A DNA stretch of 33,308 nt. Source: an uncultured Clostridia bacterium (GTDB taxonomy: Bacteria > Bacillota > Clostridia > Christensenellales > Pumilibacteraceae). The notes below the pieces were generated by a model. It did not search any database. It was not told the DNA's origin and saw only the letters and a list, made by a program, of their open reading frames with translations. A program made the position numbers and the translations under genes. Positions 26,515-33,308 of the stretch are shown here, piece after piece. The stretch is from positions 1 to 33,308 of the forward strand of contig CANQAE010000015.1 in assembly GCA_947589465.1 (NCBI GenBank), in the 5' to 3' direction. How positions within the stretch are numbered: position 1 is the stretch's first letter; the number at the start of each line of letters is the position of its first letter.

Positions 26515-27211
26515 ATATTTTGATAGGTATGGGTTTGTTGTGAACAAGATCGCACGACGTCAAATAGTAAGTGATATTGTCTATCGTGACGACTTTGCAA
26601 TATTTGACGTTTGCGCCGTGCAGATGCCCGTAAACGACGGCAGTAACGTCATATTCGCCGAATAGATCGGTAAATTTCGTTTTCGAGAAAGTGCTGTTGA
26701 ATGGCGGATAATGACAAAGAACTATTGTTTTGTCCCCTTTTTCCTTGATTTTTTTTGCCGATTCTAACCCAAGTTTGAACCTTTGCAATTCGCGTTCGTA
26801 AATTTTCTGCTCGTCGGGCGGCAAGCAATCGTTCGGTTCGGGCGTGGTCCAACCTCGACTGCCGGTAAAGATAATGTTATCGAATTTGATGCAATCGTTT
26901 TGTAAAGCGTAAACATTATTCGGCAAAATATTTCGTACCGCCGATATTGACTTCCACCAATAGTCGTGATTGCCGCGAATGAGTATCTTTCTGCCTTTCA
27001 GCGAGCCTATAAAATCAAGGTCGGGTTTTGCTTCTTCGAGCGTCATAGCCCAACTTATGTCGCCTGCTATAAGCAAAATATCGTCGTCTGCAAGTTTTTC
27101 GCACTCCGATTTGATTTGATCGAGGTAATTATCCCAAACTTTGCCGAAAATGTTCATCGGTTTGGGCGAACTTATCGAGAGATGAAAATCGCTTAAAGAA
27201 AAGATATTCAT
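26513..27211 (-). CDS. calcineurin-like metallophosphoesterase
   Basis: 232 residues, cytoplasmic. The metal-binding motifs of the family occur in order: SDFH (D8, H10), GDISW (D51), GNHDYWW (N81, H82), CHYPP and YGHLHG. The substrate is unknown; relatives of this size are annotated only as phosphohydrolases. D8 lies so close to the N-terminus that ATG 27211 must be the start. Yet it has no ribosome binding site and lies only 6 nt after a TATAAT box, so the mRNA should be leaderless. It is a single-gene unit with its own terminator. Confidence 0.92.
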   Translation of the reverse strand: MNIFSLSDFHLSISSPKPMNIFGKVWDNYLDQIKSECEKLADDDILLIAGDISWAMTLEEAKPDLDFIGSLKGRKILIRGNHDYWWKSISAVRNILPNNVYALQNDCIKFDNIIFTGSRGWTTPEPNDCLPPDEQKIYERELQRFKLGLESAKKIKEKGDKTIVLCHYPPFNSTFSKTKFTDLFGEYDVTAVVYGHLHGANVKYCKVVTIDNITYYLTSCDLVHNKPIPIKI

Positions 27212-27217
27212 AAGCGA

Positions 27218-27246
27218 ATTATATCACATTCCGCAAATTAAATCAA
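27218..27246 (-). promoter_or_regulatory. promoter of the metallophosphoesterase gene, leaderless arrangement
   Basis: Minus strand: TTGATT (27246-27241), 17 nt, TATAAT (27223-27218), then TCGCTT and the ATG at 27211. The expected start point coincides with the start codon. Confidence 0.85.
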
Positions 27247-27290
27247 GTTTTAGGTTTGCCTGCGAGTACTTTTATTTGGAATTTCGAGTC

Positions 27291-27893
27291 CTATTGCTCA
27301 TTATTATTTGGAAAAATGGGCAAATCGAACAGCCCCTGACATATCTCGTTCGAGTATTCGTCGCACGGCGGGTATTCGCAATATCCGTATGACGGAACAA
27401 GAATATCAACATTTACGATAACGCGCGTTATTTGTACGACGCAAGCGCGTACAGACGCCGTATTGCCCGAAATTTCCCCTATCGTGCTTGCGAATCCGAC
27501 AGTGACTTCGATCGAATACGGACTGAGCGAGTCTTCGGGCAGCGTAAGAATAATGTCGCGCGGAATTGTGACAGATGACGCTACCGAATAGGTCGCCCCC
27601 GTTGAATCGGTGTAAGTGACAGTTATGGGCGTTGTCACATCCATTTGAATACGGTTGCGATTTTCGTCTACGGGCGTAATGATCAAATTGCTTATTTGCG
27701 AATCGCCGCTGCTGCGCGCGTCAACGAAAGTAAAGGGCGCAGTGCCCGTCGGCTCGCTGTTAAACGTCAATTCGAATGCCCTGTCGCGATAACGGGTAAT
27801 GCATCCGTCGAATATTTTGCGTACATTTATGCATACGCGCTCGTTAAGTCCGCAAAGCGGATTGCCGCAAATTCGTCCTGCTTTTTGTGCCAT
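27291..27893 (-). CDS. conserved-looking protein of unknown function, possibly spore-related
   Basis: 200 residues. No signal peptide, no membrane segment. A cysteine-bearing N-terminus (CGNPLCGLNERVCINVRKIFDGCI) precedes a beta-rich middle with many T, V and S (ITVTYTDSTGATYSVASSVTIP) and a C-terminal block LVPSYGYCEYPPCDEYSNEICQGLFDLPIFP. I recall similar uncharacterised proteins with this N- and C-terminal pattern in Clostridia, but cannot name a family. The cysteine clusters at both ends suggest cross-linking or metal binding. Start ATG 27893 has AAGGAGG, inside a perfect 9-bp inverted repeat. The -10-like CATATACT upstream would also fit a mother-cell sporulation sigma factor, which is inference. 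Confidence 0.8.
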   Translation of the reverse strand: MAQKAGRICGNPLCGLNERVCINVRKIFDGCITRYRDRAFELTFNSEPTGTAPFTFVDARSSGDSQISNLIITPVDENRNRIQMDVTTPITVTYTDSTGATYSVASSVTIPRDIILTLPEDSLSPYSIEVTVGFASTIGEISGNTASVRACVVQITRVIVNVDILVPSYGYCEYPPCDEYSNEICQGLFDLPIFPNNNEQ

Positions 27894-27897
27894 AAAT

Positions 27898-27935
27898 AAA
27901 TCCTCCTTATACTGTCAGTATATGACGGAGGATTT
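27898..27935 (-). promoter_or_regulatory. palindrome covering the ribosome binding site of the 200-residue protein
   Basis: Minus strand AAATCCTCC (27935-27927) and GGAGGATTT (27906-27898) are perfect 9-bp complements. They enclose a second stem, TATACT with AGTATA. The 3' arm contains the ribosome binding site. If transcription starts upstream, the site is masked in an RNA hairpin. Alternatively CATATACT or TATACT is a -10 box, with GTAACA 17 nt before TATACT, and the repeat is a DNA operator. Confidence 0.75.
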
Positions 27936-27972
27936 AATGTGTTACTTTGGACTTAAACGGTTTGATTTAACG

Positions 27973-28554
27973 TTAAATTTGCATTATTTCTTCGAGTCTA
28001 AGCATAATTTTATCGATTCCGAGTTTGGATACCGACGAATAAGCGATCAGATTATCTCTGCCAAGTCCCAAAAAAGCGGCAGTGGCTGTTATTTCGCTAA
28101 TTAACGCCGACTTCTTGATTTTGTCGCATTTTGTGGCGATCACCGTAAAAGGTATACGATAATAGTACAGATATTCGAGCATTTGCTTATCCTTTTCCGA
28201 TCTGTTGCGTATATCAACGAGTACAAAAACTTGCTTTATCGCATCGGAATGTTCGAAGTAATGCCCCATCAATTCGTCCCAAGTATCTTTGTCCGTTTTG
28301 CTTGCTTTCGCGAAGCCGTAACCGGGAAGATCGACCAAATTGAATTGCCCGTCGTTTATTGAAAAAATATTGATAAGTCTTGTTCTGCCGGGGGTCGAAG
28401 AAGTCTTTGCTAATTTTCCGTTATTGCAAATAGTATTTATGAACGTGGATTTTCCGACGTTGGAACGACCGACTACGCAAATTTCGGGCGCGCTGCCTCC
28501 TTCGTAACCGAAGGCAAAACTTTTTAGAAATTCGGCTTTTTTTATTTGCATCAT
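27973..28554 (-). CDS. engB: ribosome biogenesis GTP-binding protein YsxC/EngB
   Basis: 193 residues. It is an essential small GTPase for 50S assembly. G1 is GRSNVGKST, G3 DLPGYGFAK, and G4 TKCDK; the N-terminal KKAEFLKSFAF is typical. Start ATG 28554 overlaps the lon stop by 4 nt (ATGA). lon-engB is the usual Firmicutes order. The stop codon lies in a perfect 14-bp palindrome, ATTTAACGTTAAAT (27965-27978). Confidence 0.97.
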   Translation of the reverse strand: MMQIKKAEFLKSFAFGYEGGSAPEICVVGRSNVGKSTFINTICNNGKLAKTSSTPGRTRLINIFSINDGQFNLVDLPGYGFAKASKTDKDTWDELMGHYFEHSDAIKQVFVLVDIRNRSEKDKQMLEYLYYYRIPFTVIATKCDKIKKSALISEITATAAFLGLGRDNLIAYSSVSKLGIDKIMLRLEEIMQI

Positions 28555-30890
28555 TTTTCCAAAGCCAGATCGAGCACTTCGTCTATGTCCGAAACCGTGA
28601 TTATTTTTACCGAATCTTTGACTTCGGGCGGTATTTCTTCTATATCGGTAGTATTTTCTTTCGGGATCAAGAGCGTCTTAACGCCGAAGCGCAGAGCCGC
28701 GAGAGATTTTTCTTTCAAGCCGCCTATCGCAAGTACTTTTCCGCGCAAAGTGACTTCGCCCGTCATGGCTATGTCCCCGCGGACTTTTCGGTCTGTCAAC
28801 GCCGATACGAGAGCGGTGGTGATGGTGATGCCTGCGCTCGGACCGTCCTTGGGCGTCGCTCCTTCGGGGAAATGGATATGAAAATCGTTTTTAGTGAGTT
28901 TGTCGCTGTCAATGCCGTATTTTGCCGCGCGACTTTTTATGAGCGACAATGCGGCAATGCACGACTCCTTCATGACGTCGCCCAAACTGCCCGTAAGTGT
29001 CAATTCGCCTTTACCGTTAGGAATGAGCGCAACTTCGATAGACAAAGTAGTCCCGCCGACACTTGTCCAAGCAAGACCCGTCGCATGACCGACTTCGCCG
29101 CCATTTGACTTAAAGTCGTCCTTGAACTTAATGGGACCGAGATAAGATTCTATATCCCCTTCGTCGATCGTGATTTCGGCGGAAGTTTGACCCGCTTCTA
29201 CCGTTTTGACCGCCAATTTGCGCACGATCGAGCCTATTTCGCGTTCGAGAGAGCGCACGCCGCTTTCGCGAGTATAAGCCGTAATGATTTTCAAGATCGC
29301 ATTGTCCGTGAATTGTATGTTGGAATCTGCGAGTCCGCAAGCAAGCAATTGCTTTTTGACAAGGTATTTCTTCGCTATCTGCAACTTTTCGGCATACGAA
29401 TAGCCGGAAAGTTCGATTATTTCCATTCTGTCGAGCAGCGGCGGCGGGATCGTTTCGACCGTATTTGCCGTCATCACGAACATAACTTTGCTGAGGTCGT
29501 AAGGAATTTCGAGATAATGGTCGGTGAACTTATTGTTTTGATTAGGATCGAGGACTTCGAGCATGGCGCTTGCGGGATCGCCGCGAAAATCGCTCGACAT
29601 TTTGTCTACTTCATCGAACAAGAACACGGGATTGATCACTTCGGCGTTCTTCATGGACGAAATGACTCTACCCGGAAGTGCGCCTATATAAGTTCGTCTA
29701 TGCCCGCGAATTTCGGCTTCGTCTTTCACGCCGCCGAGCGAAACCGAAACCAATTTCTTCCCCGCGGCACGGGCTATCGAAGCGACTATCGAAGTTTTGC
29801 CTACGCCCGGAGGTCCGACGAAACACAAGATGGGTCCTTTGAGATTGTTTGTGAGTTTGTGGACAGCCAAAAATTCGATTATTCTGTCCTTAACCTTTTT
29901 AAGTCCGTAATGGTCCTCGTCAAGAATCTCTCTTGCGCGTTTGAGGTCTACGTTGTCGTCCGTTTGCGCCGTCCAGGGAACGTCGAGAAGCCATTCGATA
30001 TAAGTGCGAATAACAGCCGCATCGGGCGACGTCGCTGACATTTTTTCAAGTCTGGACGCTTCTTTTTTTATGCGTTCGACAACATAAGGCGGAAGATTTT
30101 TTTCCTTTGCAAGTTGTAAATATGTTTCTTCGTCCTCGTCGCCGAGTTCTTTTTTTATTGCTTTGATCTGTTCGCGCAAATAAAATTCGCGTTGTCCCTT
30201 TGAAATACTATCTCGTACATCGGCGGCTATCTTCTTTTCGACGAGCATTATCTCCGTTTCTTTCTTGAAAAATTTGGATATGTTTATAAGTTGATCGGTA
30301 ACCGTCTTTTCCTGCAAGAGTTCCTGTTTGAGCGTATCGGTATTGTAGACGAACGTCGCAATTGCGCCTATGAATTTTTCGCTGTCGTCTACCGTAAGCG
30401 TTGCGGCGACCTCGGCTGGAATTTTGCTGTCCAACTTTTTATACAGTTCGAAATTTTCGCTGACGTTGCGTTTTGCGGCTTCGTAAAGCAGCGGATCTTC
30501 GGCAGATTCGCCGTACGAAATGAGTTGCACCTCGAAAAATGGTGCGATCTGCACATAATTTTCGATTTGCATTCTCGATAGTCCCGTCGCGAGTATGCGT
30601 ACTCTGTCGTTAGGCAATTTGAGCATCTGTTTGATCTTGCATATCGTCCCGACCCTATAAATATCTTTCGGGGCGGGATTGGCAATGCTTGCCCTTTTCT
30701 GAGCGACTATGAAGATATCTTCGTTGTCTTCGGCGGCGCGTTGTAAAGCCGACAAAGACTTGTCGCGGGCAACGTCGAAATTGACCGTTTGACCCGGAAA
30801 AATTACAACTCCGCGAGTCGCGATCATCTTGTATATTTTGGGTTCCGTAAAGTTGAAATCCATTTTGTTGGGATACAATGATTCTTGCAT
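28551..30890 (-). CDS. lon: ATP-dependent protease Lon
   Basis: 779 residues, full length. It degrades misfolded and regulatory proteins in the cytoplasm. Domains: N-terminal LON substrate domain (about 15-210), AAA+ module with GPPGVGKTS and VFLFDEVDKM, and a C-terminal Ser-Lys protease domain. The catalytic serine is in PKDGPSAGIT and the lysine in LRGKVLAIGGLKEKSLAA. Start ATG 30890 has AAGGA upstream. It has its own promoter (30955-30983); no CIRCE or CtsR-type operator is recognisable. The leader carries a GTATTAA / TTAATAC hairpin (30916-30933). Confidence 0.98.
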   Translation of the reverse strand: MQESLYPNKMDFNFTEPKIYKMIATRGVVIFPGQTVNFDVARDKSLSALQRAAEDNEDIFIVAQKRASIANPAPKDIYRVGTICKIKQMLKLPNDRVRILATGLSRMQIENYVQIAPFFEVQLISYGESAEDPLLYEAAKRNVSENFELYKKLDSKIPAEVAATLTVDDSEKFIGAIATFVYNTDTLKQELLQEKTVTDQLINISKFFKKETEIMLVEKKIAADVRDSISKGQREFYLREQIKAIKKELGDEDEETYLQLAKEKNLPPYVVERIKKEASRLEKMSATSPDAAVIRTYIEWLLDVPWTAQTDDNVDLKRAREILDEDHYGLKKVKDRIIEFLAVHKLTNNLKGPILCFVGPPGVGKTSIVASIARAAGKKLVSVSLGGVKDEAEIRGHRRTYIGALPGRVISSMKNAEVINPVFLFDEVDKMSSDFRGDPASAMLEVLDPNQNNKFTDHYLEIPYDLSKVMFVMTANTVETIPPPLLDRMEIIELSGYSYAEKLQIAKKYLVKKQLLACGLADSNIQFTDNAILKIITAYTRESGVRSLEREIGSIVRKLAVKTVEAGQTSAEITIDEGDIESYLGPIKFKDDFKSNGGEVGHATGLAWTSVGGTTLSIEVALIPNGKGELTLTGSLGDVMKESCIAALSLIKSRAAKYGIDSDKLTKNDFHIHFPEGATPKDGPSAGITITTALVSALTDRKVRGDIAMTGEVTLRGKVLAIGGLKEKSLAALRFGVKTLLIPKENTTDIEEIPPEVKDSVKIITVSDIDEVLDLALEK

Positions 30891-30954
30891 AATTTCCTTC
30901 TTGTTTTCGATTATAGTATTAACATTTTAATACGGAATTTATCGCTACGCTTAC

Positions 30955-30983
30955 AGTATAACAAATATAATATCATAAGTCAA
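30955..30983 (-). promoter_or_regulatory. promoter of lon-engB
   Basis: Minus strand: TTGACT (30983-30978), 17 nt, TATACT (30960-30955). The leader is about 57 nt long. Confidence 0.87.
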
Positions 30984-31013
30984 GTAAAGTTTGATGATTA
31001 GATTGCCGAGCAA

Positions 31014-31042
31014 CTAAAAACCGCCCGAAATATTTCGGGCGG
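31014..31042 (-). terminator. strong terminator upstream of lon
   Basis: A perfect 22-bp palindrome at 31021-31042, arms CCGCCCGAAAT and ATTTCGGGCGG, followed on the minus strand by TTTTTAG. It closes the transcript that runs through the structured non-coding stretch. Confidence 0.92.
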
Positions 31043-31328
31043 CGGAATTGCTTATTTATATGCTTCAACGAAGGCAACCTACGAACAAGTTCTCATCATT
31101 ACTCGCGACAGATCTCATCATTACCCGTCGCCGCCAAAACCTTCGCGTTTGAAACGATCTCATATTTCCCTATATCTTTTTTGGCTGCCCGTCTTTCCCC
31201 AAAAACGTGTGAGCCCGATTAATCATTTTCGTTAGGCGATAACTCGCCTACTCATCATTTTATTCATAAACGAAACTTTCCCAAGACGTTTCACACTTAA
31301 ACGTCAAAGCCCATAAATGAATAAAAAC
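31043..31328 (-). ncRNA. candidate structured non-coding RNA or long structured 3' UTR, family unknown
   Basis: About 290 nt with no reading frame, between a membrane-protein stop (31329) and a strong terminator. On the minus strand it holds several perfect or near-perfect hairpins: TTTTATTCAT / ATGAATAAAA (outer, 31326-31259 region) around GACGTTT / AAACGTC; TAGGCGA / TCGCCTA (31250-31233); CGTTTTT / AAAGACG (31206-31189); CGAC / GTCG (31130-31106 region). The string AATGATGAG occurs three times (31259-31251, 31122-31114, 31100-31092), twice as the 12-mer GTAATGATGAGA. I found no clear internal promoter; it may be processed from the upstream mRNA. It does not show hallmark motifs of SRP RNA, tmRNA or RNase P RNA. 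Confidence 0.5.
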
Positions 31329-31790
31329 TCAATTTAAAAGTTTGTTGAACATCAAAAACAGATTTTTTTTCGCAAAAAAACTGCTCTTGTTTTCGCAATC
31401 TCTTTCGTCTTCGGGCTTAATGCTCTTAGAAAAGATCTTGCTCGCCTTTTTCGAAATTATATATACCGCCGCTTTGGTAGCCAAAACAACGAATATAATC
31501 AAACTTATCAGTTCGGTCAAAAGTTGTATGCCGACCGTAATCGAAGTGCCGAAGAAGAAAATCGTAGTCAGCACGTCTTTCAACATGGCGAACGCGTCTT
31601 TGCCAAGCAAACCGAAGATGGCGTTTCTTATTTCAATATATTCGACCTGAATAATTTCAGCCATTACAAACAATGACAATACGCATATATTCAAAATCAT
31701 TGCCTTAGTCTGTTTTTTGAGGCAATTGTAAATCATAAGACCCACAAGGGCAAAGAAATTGATAATTAAAATTATATCGTATACTGTCAT
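31329..31790 (-). CDS. small integral membrane protein, unknown function
   Basis: 153 residues. It has four predicted hydrophobic segments at about 4-22, 29-48, 68-92 and 95-120, then a charged cytoplasmic-looking tail (KKASKIFSKSIKPEDERDCENKSS). No family recognised. The start is ATG 31790: an in-frame TTG at 31832 lies upstream of the promoter's -10, so it cannot be on the main transcript. The ATG is only 9 nt beyond TATACT and has no ribosome binding site, so the mRNA is nearly leaderless. The structured non-coding stretch follows directly on the same strand. Confidence 0.7.
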   Translation of the reverse strand: MTVYDIILIINFFALVGLMIYNCLKKQTKAMILNICVLSLFVMAEIIQVEYIEIRNAIFGLLGKDAFAMLKDVLTTIFFFGTSITVGIQLLTELISLIIFVVLATKAAVYIISKKASKIFSKSIKPEDERDCENKSSFFAKKNLFLMFNKLLN

Positions 31791-31799
31791 TACGAAAAC

Positions 31800-31828
31800 A
31801 GTATAACCTTTAATACCGTATATGTCAA
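31800..31828 (-). promoter_or_regulatory. promoter of the small membrane protein gene
   Basis: Minus strand: TTGACA (31828-31823), 17 nt, TATACT (31805-31800), then GTTTTCGTA and the ATG. Expected 5' UTR is 0-3 nt. Confidence 0.87.
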
Positions 31829-31868
31829 GCAAATCTTAAATCAAAGTAAAAATGAAAAAATTTTCTTT

Positions 31869-32729
31869 TTACGGCTTGTTTTTGTTATTTTTATGACCTA
31901 AATATTTGTTTTTGAATTTTGCCACGAGCAACATAAGCACTATGCACAACACGAAAATTCCTATCCACACGGGAATTCCCCAGCCCGAATACGGAATTAT
32001 CTCTCCGCTACCGAAGAAACTCGTAAAAGCAATGACGATGGGACGCGTTAAGATCATCGAAATCAAGAAGAATTTCCAACTCATCGAGGTCATTCCCGCG
32101 ACGAGGCAAAGCGTATCGTCGGGGAAAAACGGAAACAGCAACATTAAAACGAAAATCCACTTGCCTTTATCGTTGAGAAGTTTGGCATATTTCTCGGCGT
32201 TTTCTTTGCCGATCATCCATTCCACCACTCTTTTGCCGCAACTTTTACCAAGCCAGAAGCAAATTACCGAACCTATATACGTGCCGACGAGCGACAGAAC
32301 GAAAGCGAGCAAAGGTCCGTATATTACGACGCCGATCAGAATAGTTACGGCGGCGGGAATTGGCAAAACAACCACTTGCAAAATCGTGAGCAGCAGATAG
32401 ATTATTATTCCCCATTGCTTTGTGCTCAAAATAAAATCGCGTATCGTATCGAAATCTTCGAAATATTTGAGCCAACCGCACTGCTCGACTATAATATATA
32501 ATGTTACAATTATTGCCGCAATCGCAAATACGACGGTAACTATGCGAAATATCGTCTTTCGATCCCCCAATATGCAAAATATCAGCAAGGAGGCGACGAA
32601 AACGGAAATTACCGCTATTTTTATCGCGCGATGAAGCGTATTCAAAAAAAGACAAGACAATAAAATCATCGCTGCCGATAATATCGAAAGGCAAATTCTG
32701 TAAATCAAATTTTTTTTAATCGAATCCAT
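31869..32729 (-). CDS. TVP38/TMEM64 (VTT, DedA-like) family membrane protein
   Basis: 286 residues with about seven hydrophobic segments. Two N-terminal helix pairs precede the VTT domain, which shows VVLPIPAAVTILIGVVIYGPLLAFVLSLVGTYIGSVICFWLGK in outline: the proline-bearing re-entrant segment and a glycine-rich GTYIGS. The second half has LLFPFFPDDTLCLVAGMTSMSWKFF, a match to the family's FxPxxPD-type re-entrant motif. Relatives include lipid scramblases and flippases of undecaprenyl phosphate; the substrate here is unknown. Start ATG 32729 has no Shine-Dalgarno, only AT-rich sequence, and 35 nt separate it from rnhA. Confidence 0.87.
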   Translation of the reverse strand: MDSIKKNLIYRICLSILSAAMILLSCLFLNTLHRAIKIAVISVFVASLLIFCILGDRKTIFRIVTVVFAIAAIIVTLYIIVEQCGWLKYFEDFDTIRDFILSTKQWGIIIYLLLTILQVVVLPIPAAVTILIGVVIYGPLLAFVLSLVGTYIGSVICFWLGKSCGKRVVEWMIGKENAEKYAKLLNDKGKWIFVLMLLFPFFPDDTLCLVAGMTSMSWKFFLISMILTRPIVIAFTSFFGSGEIIPYSGWGIPVWIGIFVLCIVLMLLVAKFKNKYLGHKNNKNKP

Positions 32730-32764
32730 AAATTTATTTATATTTTATGTAGCATTAATTCTTT

Positions 32765-33208
32765 TTATTTCTTTTGATGCTTTTCTATTTCGCCGCGTGC
32801 GGTTTTGTCGCAAAGGTTGTTGAGTTCGTTGTCGCTGTGTCCCTTTACCTTCTTAAATTCTATTTTGTGAACCGATGACAAATTTGACAGTTCTTGCCAA
32901 AGTTCTACGTTTTTTACTTCCTTGTTGTCGCTCGTTCGCCAACCTTTGAGCCGCCAGGAATAGATCCAGCCGTTGTTGAATGCGTTCACGCAATAACTCG
33001 AATCGCTGTAAAGTTCGACCTCGCAAGGTTCTTTTAGCGCTTTCAGCCCCTCGATGATCGCCATAAGTTCCATTCGATTGTTGGTAGTAGATTCTTCGTA
33101 GCCGCTTATCGTCTTTTGCACACCTTTATATATAAGAATGGCGCAATATCCGCCTTCTCCCGGATTGCCGCTGCATGCCCCGTCCGTGTAAATGGTAACT
33201 TTTTTCAT
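32765..33208 (-). CDS. rnhA: ribonuclease HI
   Basis: 147 residues. It cleaves RNA in RNA-DNA hybrids. The four acidic catalytic residues are visible: D9 (YTDGACSGNPG), E47 (NNRMEL), D69 (YSDSSY) and the aspartate in HSDNELNNLCD. The basic handle region WRLKGWRTSDNKEVKN is present. Start ATG 33208 has GAGGAAA upstream, behind a promoter at 33224-33252. No terminator is seen before the VTT gene, so both may share a transcript. Confidence 0.97.
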   Translation of the reverse strand: MKKVTIYTDGACSGNPGEGGYCAILIYKGVQKTISGYEESTTNNRMELMAIIEGLKALKEPCEVELYSDSSYCVNAFNNGWIYSWRLKGWRTSDNKEVKNVELWQELSNLSSVHKIEFKKVKGHSDNELNNLCDKTARGEIEKHQKK

Positions 33209-33223
33209 ACTTTCCTCGAAATA

Positions 33224-33252
33224 ATTGTAACATTTTTACTTTTTTCAGTCAA
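33224..33252 (-). promoter_or_regulatory. promoter of rnhA
   Basis: Minus strand: TTGACT (33252-33247), 17 nt, TACAAT (33229-33224). The rest of the window (33253-33308) shows no gene. Confidence 0.82.
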
Positions 33253-33308
33253 GCGAATATGTCGAAAAGAAAATCATTAATTCGTTCGCTCGTCGCGAAA
33301 GATTGGGT

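Noticed and set aside
31091..31124. CRISPR-like repeats from the two TCTCATCATTAC copies
   Set aside because: Only two exact 12-nt copies with irregular further copies, no regular spacers and no cas genes.
31043..31328. Assignment of the structured stretch to SRP RNA, tmRNA, RNase P RNA or 6S RNA
   Set aside because: The SRP helix 8 core, the tmRNA tag frame and tRNA-like ends, and the RNase P P4 motifs are not present. The ends do not form the long closing stem of a 6S RNA. It is left as unknown.
31791..31832. TTG start at 31832 for the small membrane protein
   Set aside because: This codon overlaps the -35 box, so the main transcript begins after it.

Overview
This window looks like chromosomal core sequence from a low-to-moderate GC Gram-positive bacterium of the Clostridia type, probably an uncultured lineage. 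The evidence is a spoIIAA-spoIIAB-sigF sporulation operon, a threonine T-box before thrS, Firmicutes-style leaders before infC and rplS, a ylxM-ffh-rpsP-khpA-rimM-trmD-rbgA-rnhB-yraN block, TmcAL (YlbM), and strong AGGAGG-type ribosome binding sites on most genes. No phage, transposon, CRISPR array or defence island is visible.

Layout. Positions 1-52 hold the 5' part of a tRNA-Pro on the minus strand with its promoter. Positions 389-1871 (+) are the forespore sigma-F operon, followed by a terminator. Almost everything else reads on the minus strand. In order of transcription from the right edge these units are: rnhA (33208-32765) with a VTT-domain membrane protein; a small membrane protein with a strong promoter and almost no 5' leader, followed by about 290 nt of hairpin-rich non-coding sequence that ends in a strong terminator; lon-engB and an unrecognised 200-residue conserved-looking protein preceded by a perfect palindrome over its ribosome binding site; a metallophosphoesterase whose promoter places transcription start at its ATG; ylxM-ffh-rpsP-khpA, terminator, rimM-trmD-rbgA-rnhB-yraN; alr-formyl-THF cyclo-ligase-rsmD-coaD-coiled-coil protein-DAHP synthase; pta-ackA-comF, divergent from tmcAL (+); T-box-thrS; infC-rpmI-rplT, terminator, rRNA methyltransferase-yebC-radC-ruvCAB-queA-tgt; and rplS alone with its own promoter and leader.

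How it works together. Most genes serve translation (ribosomal proteins, IF3, ThrRS, rRNA and tRNA modification, ribosome assembly GTPases, SRP), genome maintenance (RuvABC, RadC, RNases H) and central metabolism (acetate kinase and phosphotransacetylase, CoA, folate, D-alanine, shikimate entry). The regulatory layer is the most interesting part. infC starts at an AUU codon and lies behind a leader with alternative terminator/antiterminator pairings. thrS has a T-box with an ACC specifier. Two terminator hairpins separate highly expressed ribosomal-protein genes from modification-enzyme genes. pta and tmcAL have divergent promoters whose -10 boxes overlap. Two minus-strand genes appear to be leaderless. 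rplS is missing from its usual place after trmD. The best candidates for something undescribed are the structured non-coding stretch at 31014-31328 and the palindrome-controlled hypothetical gene at 27291-27935.
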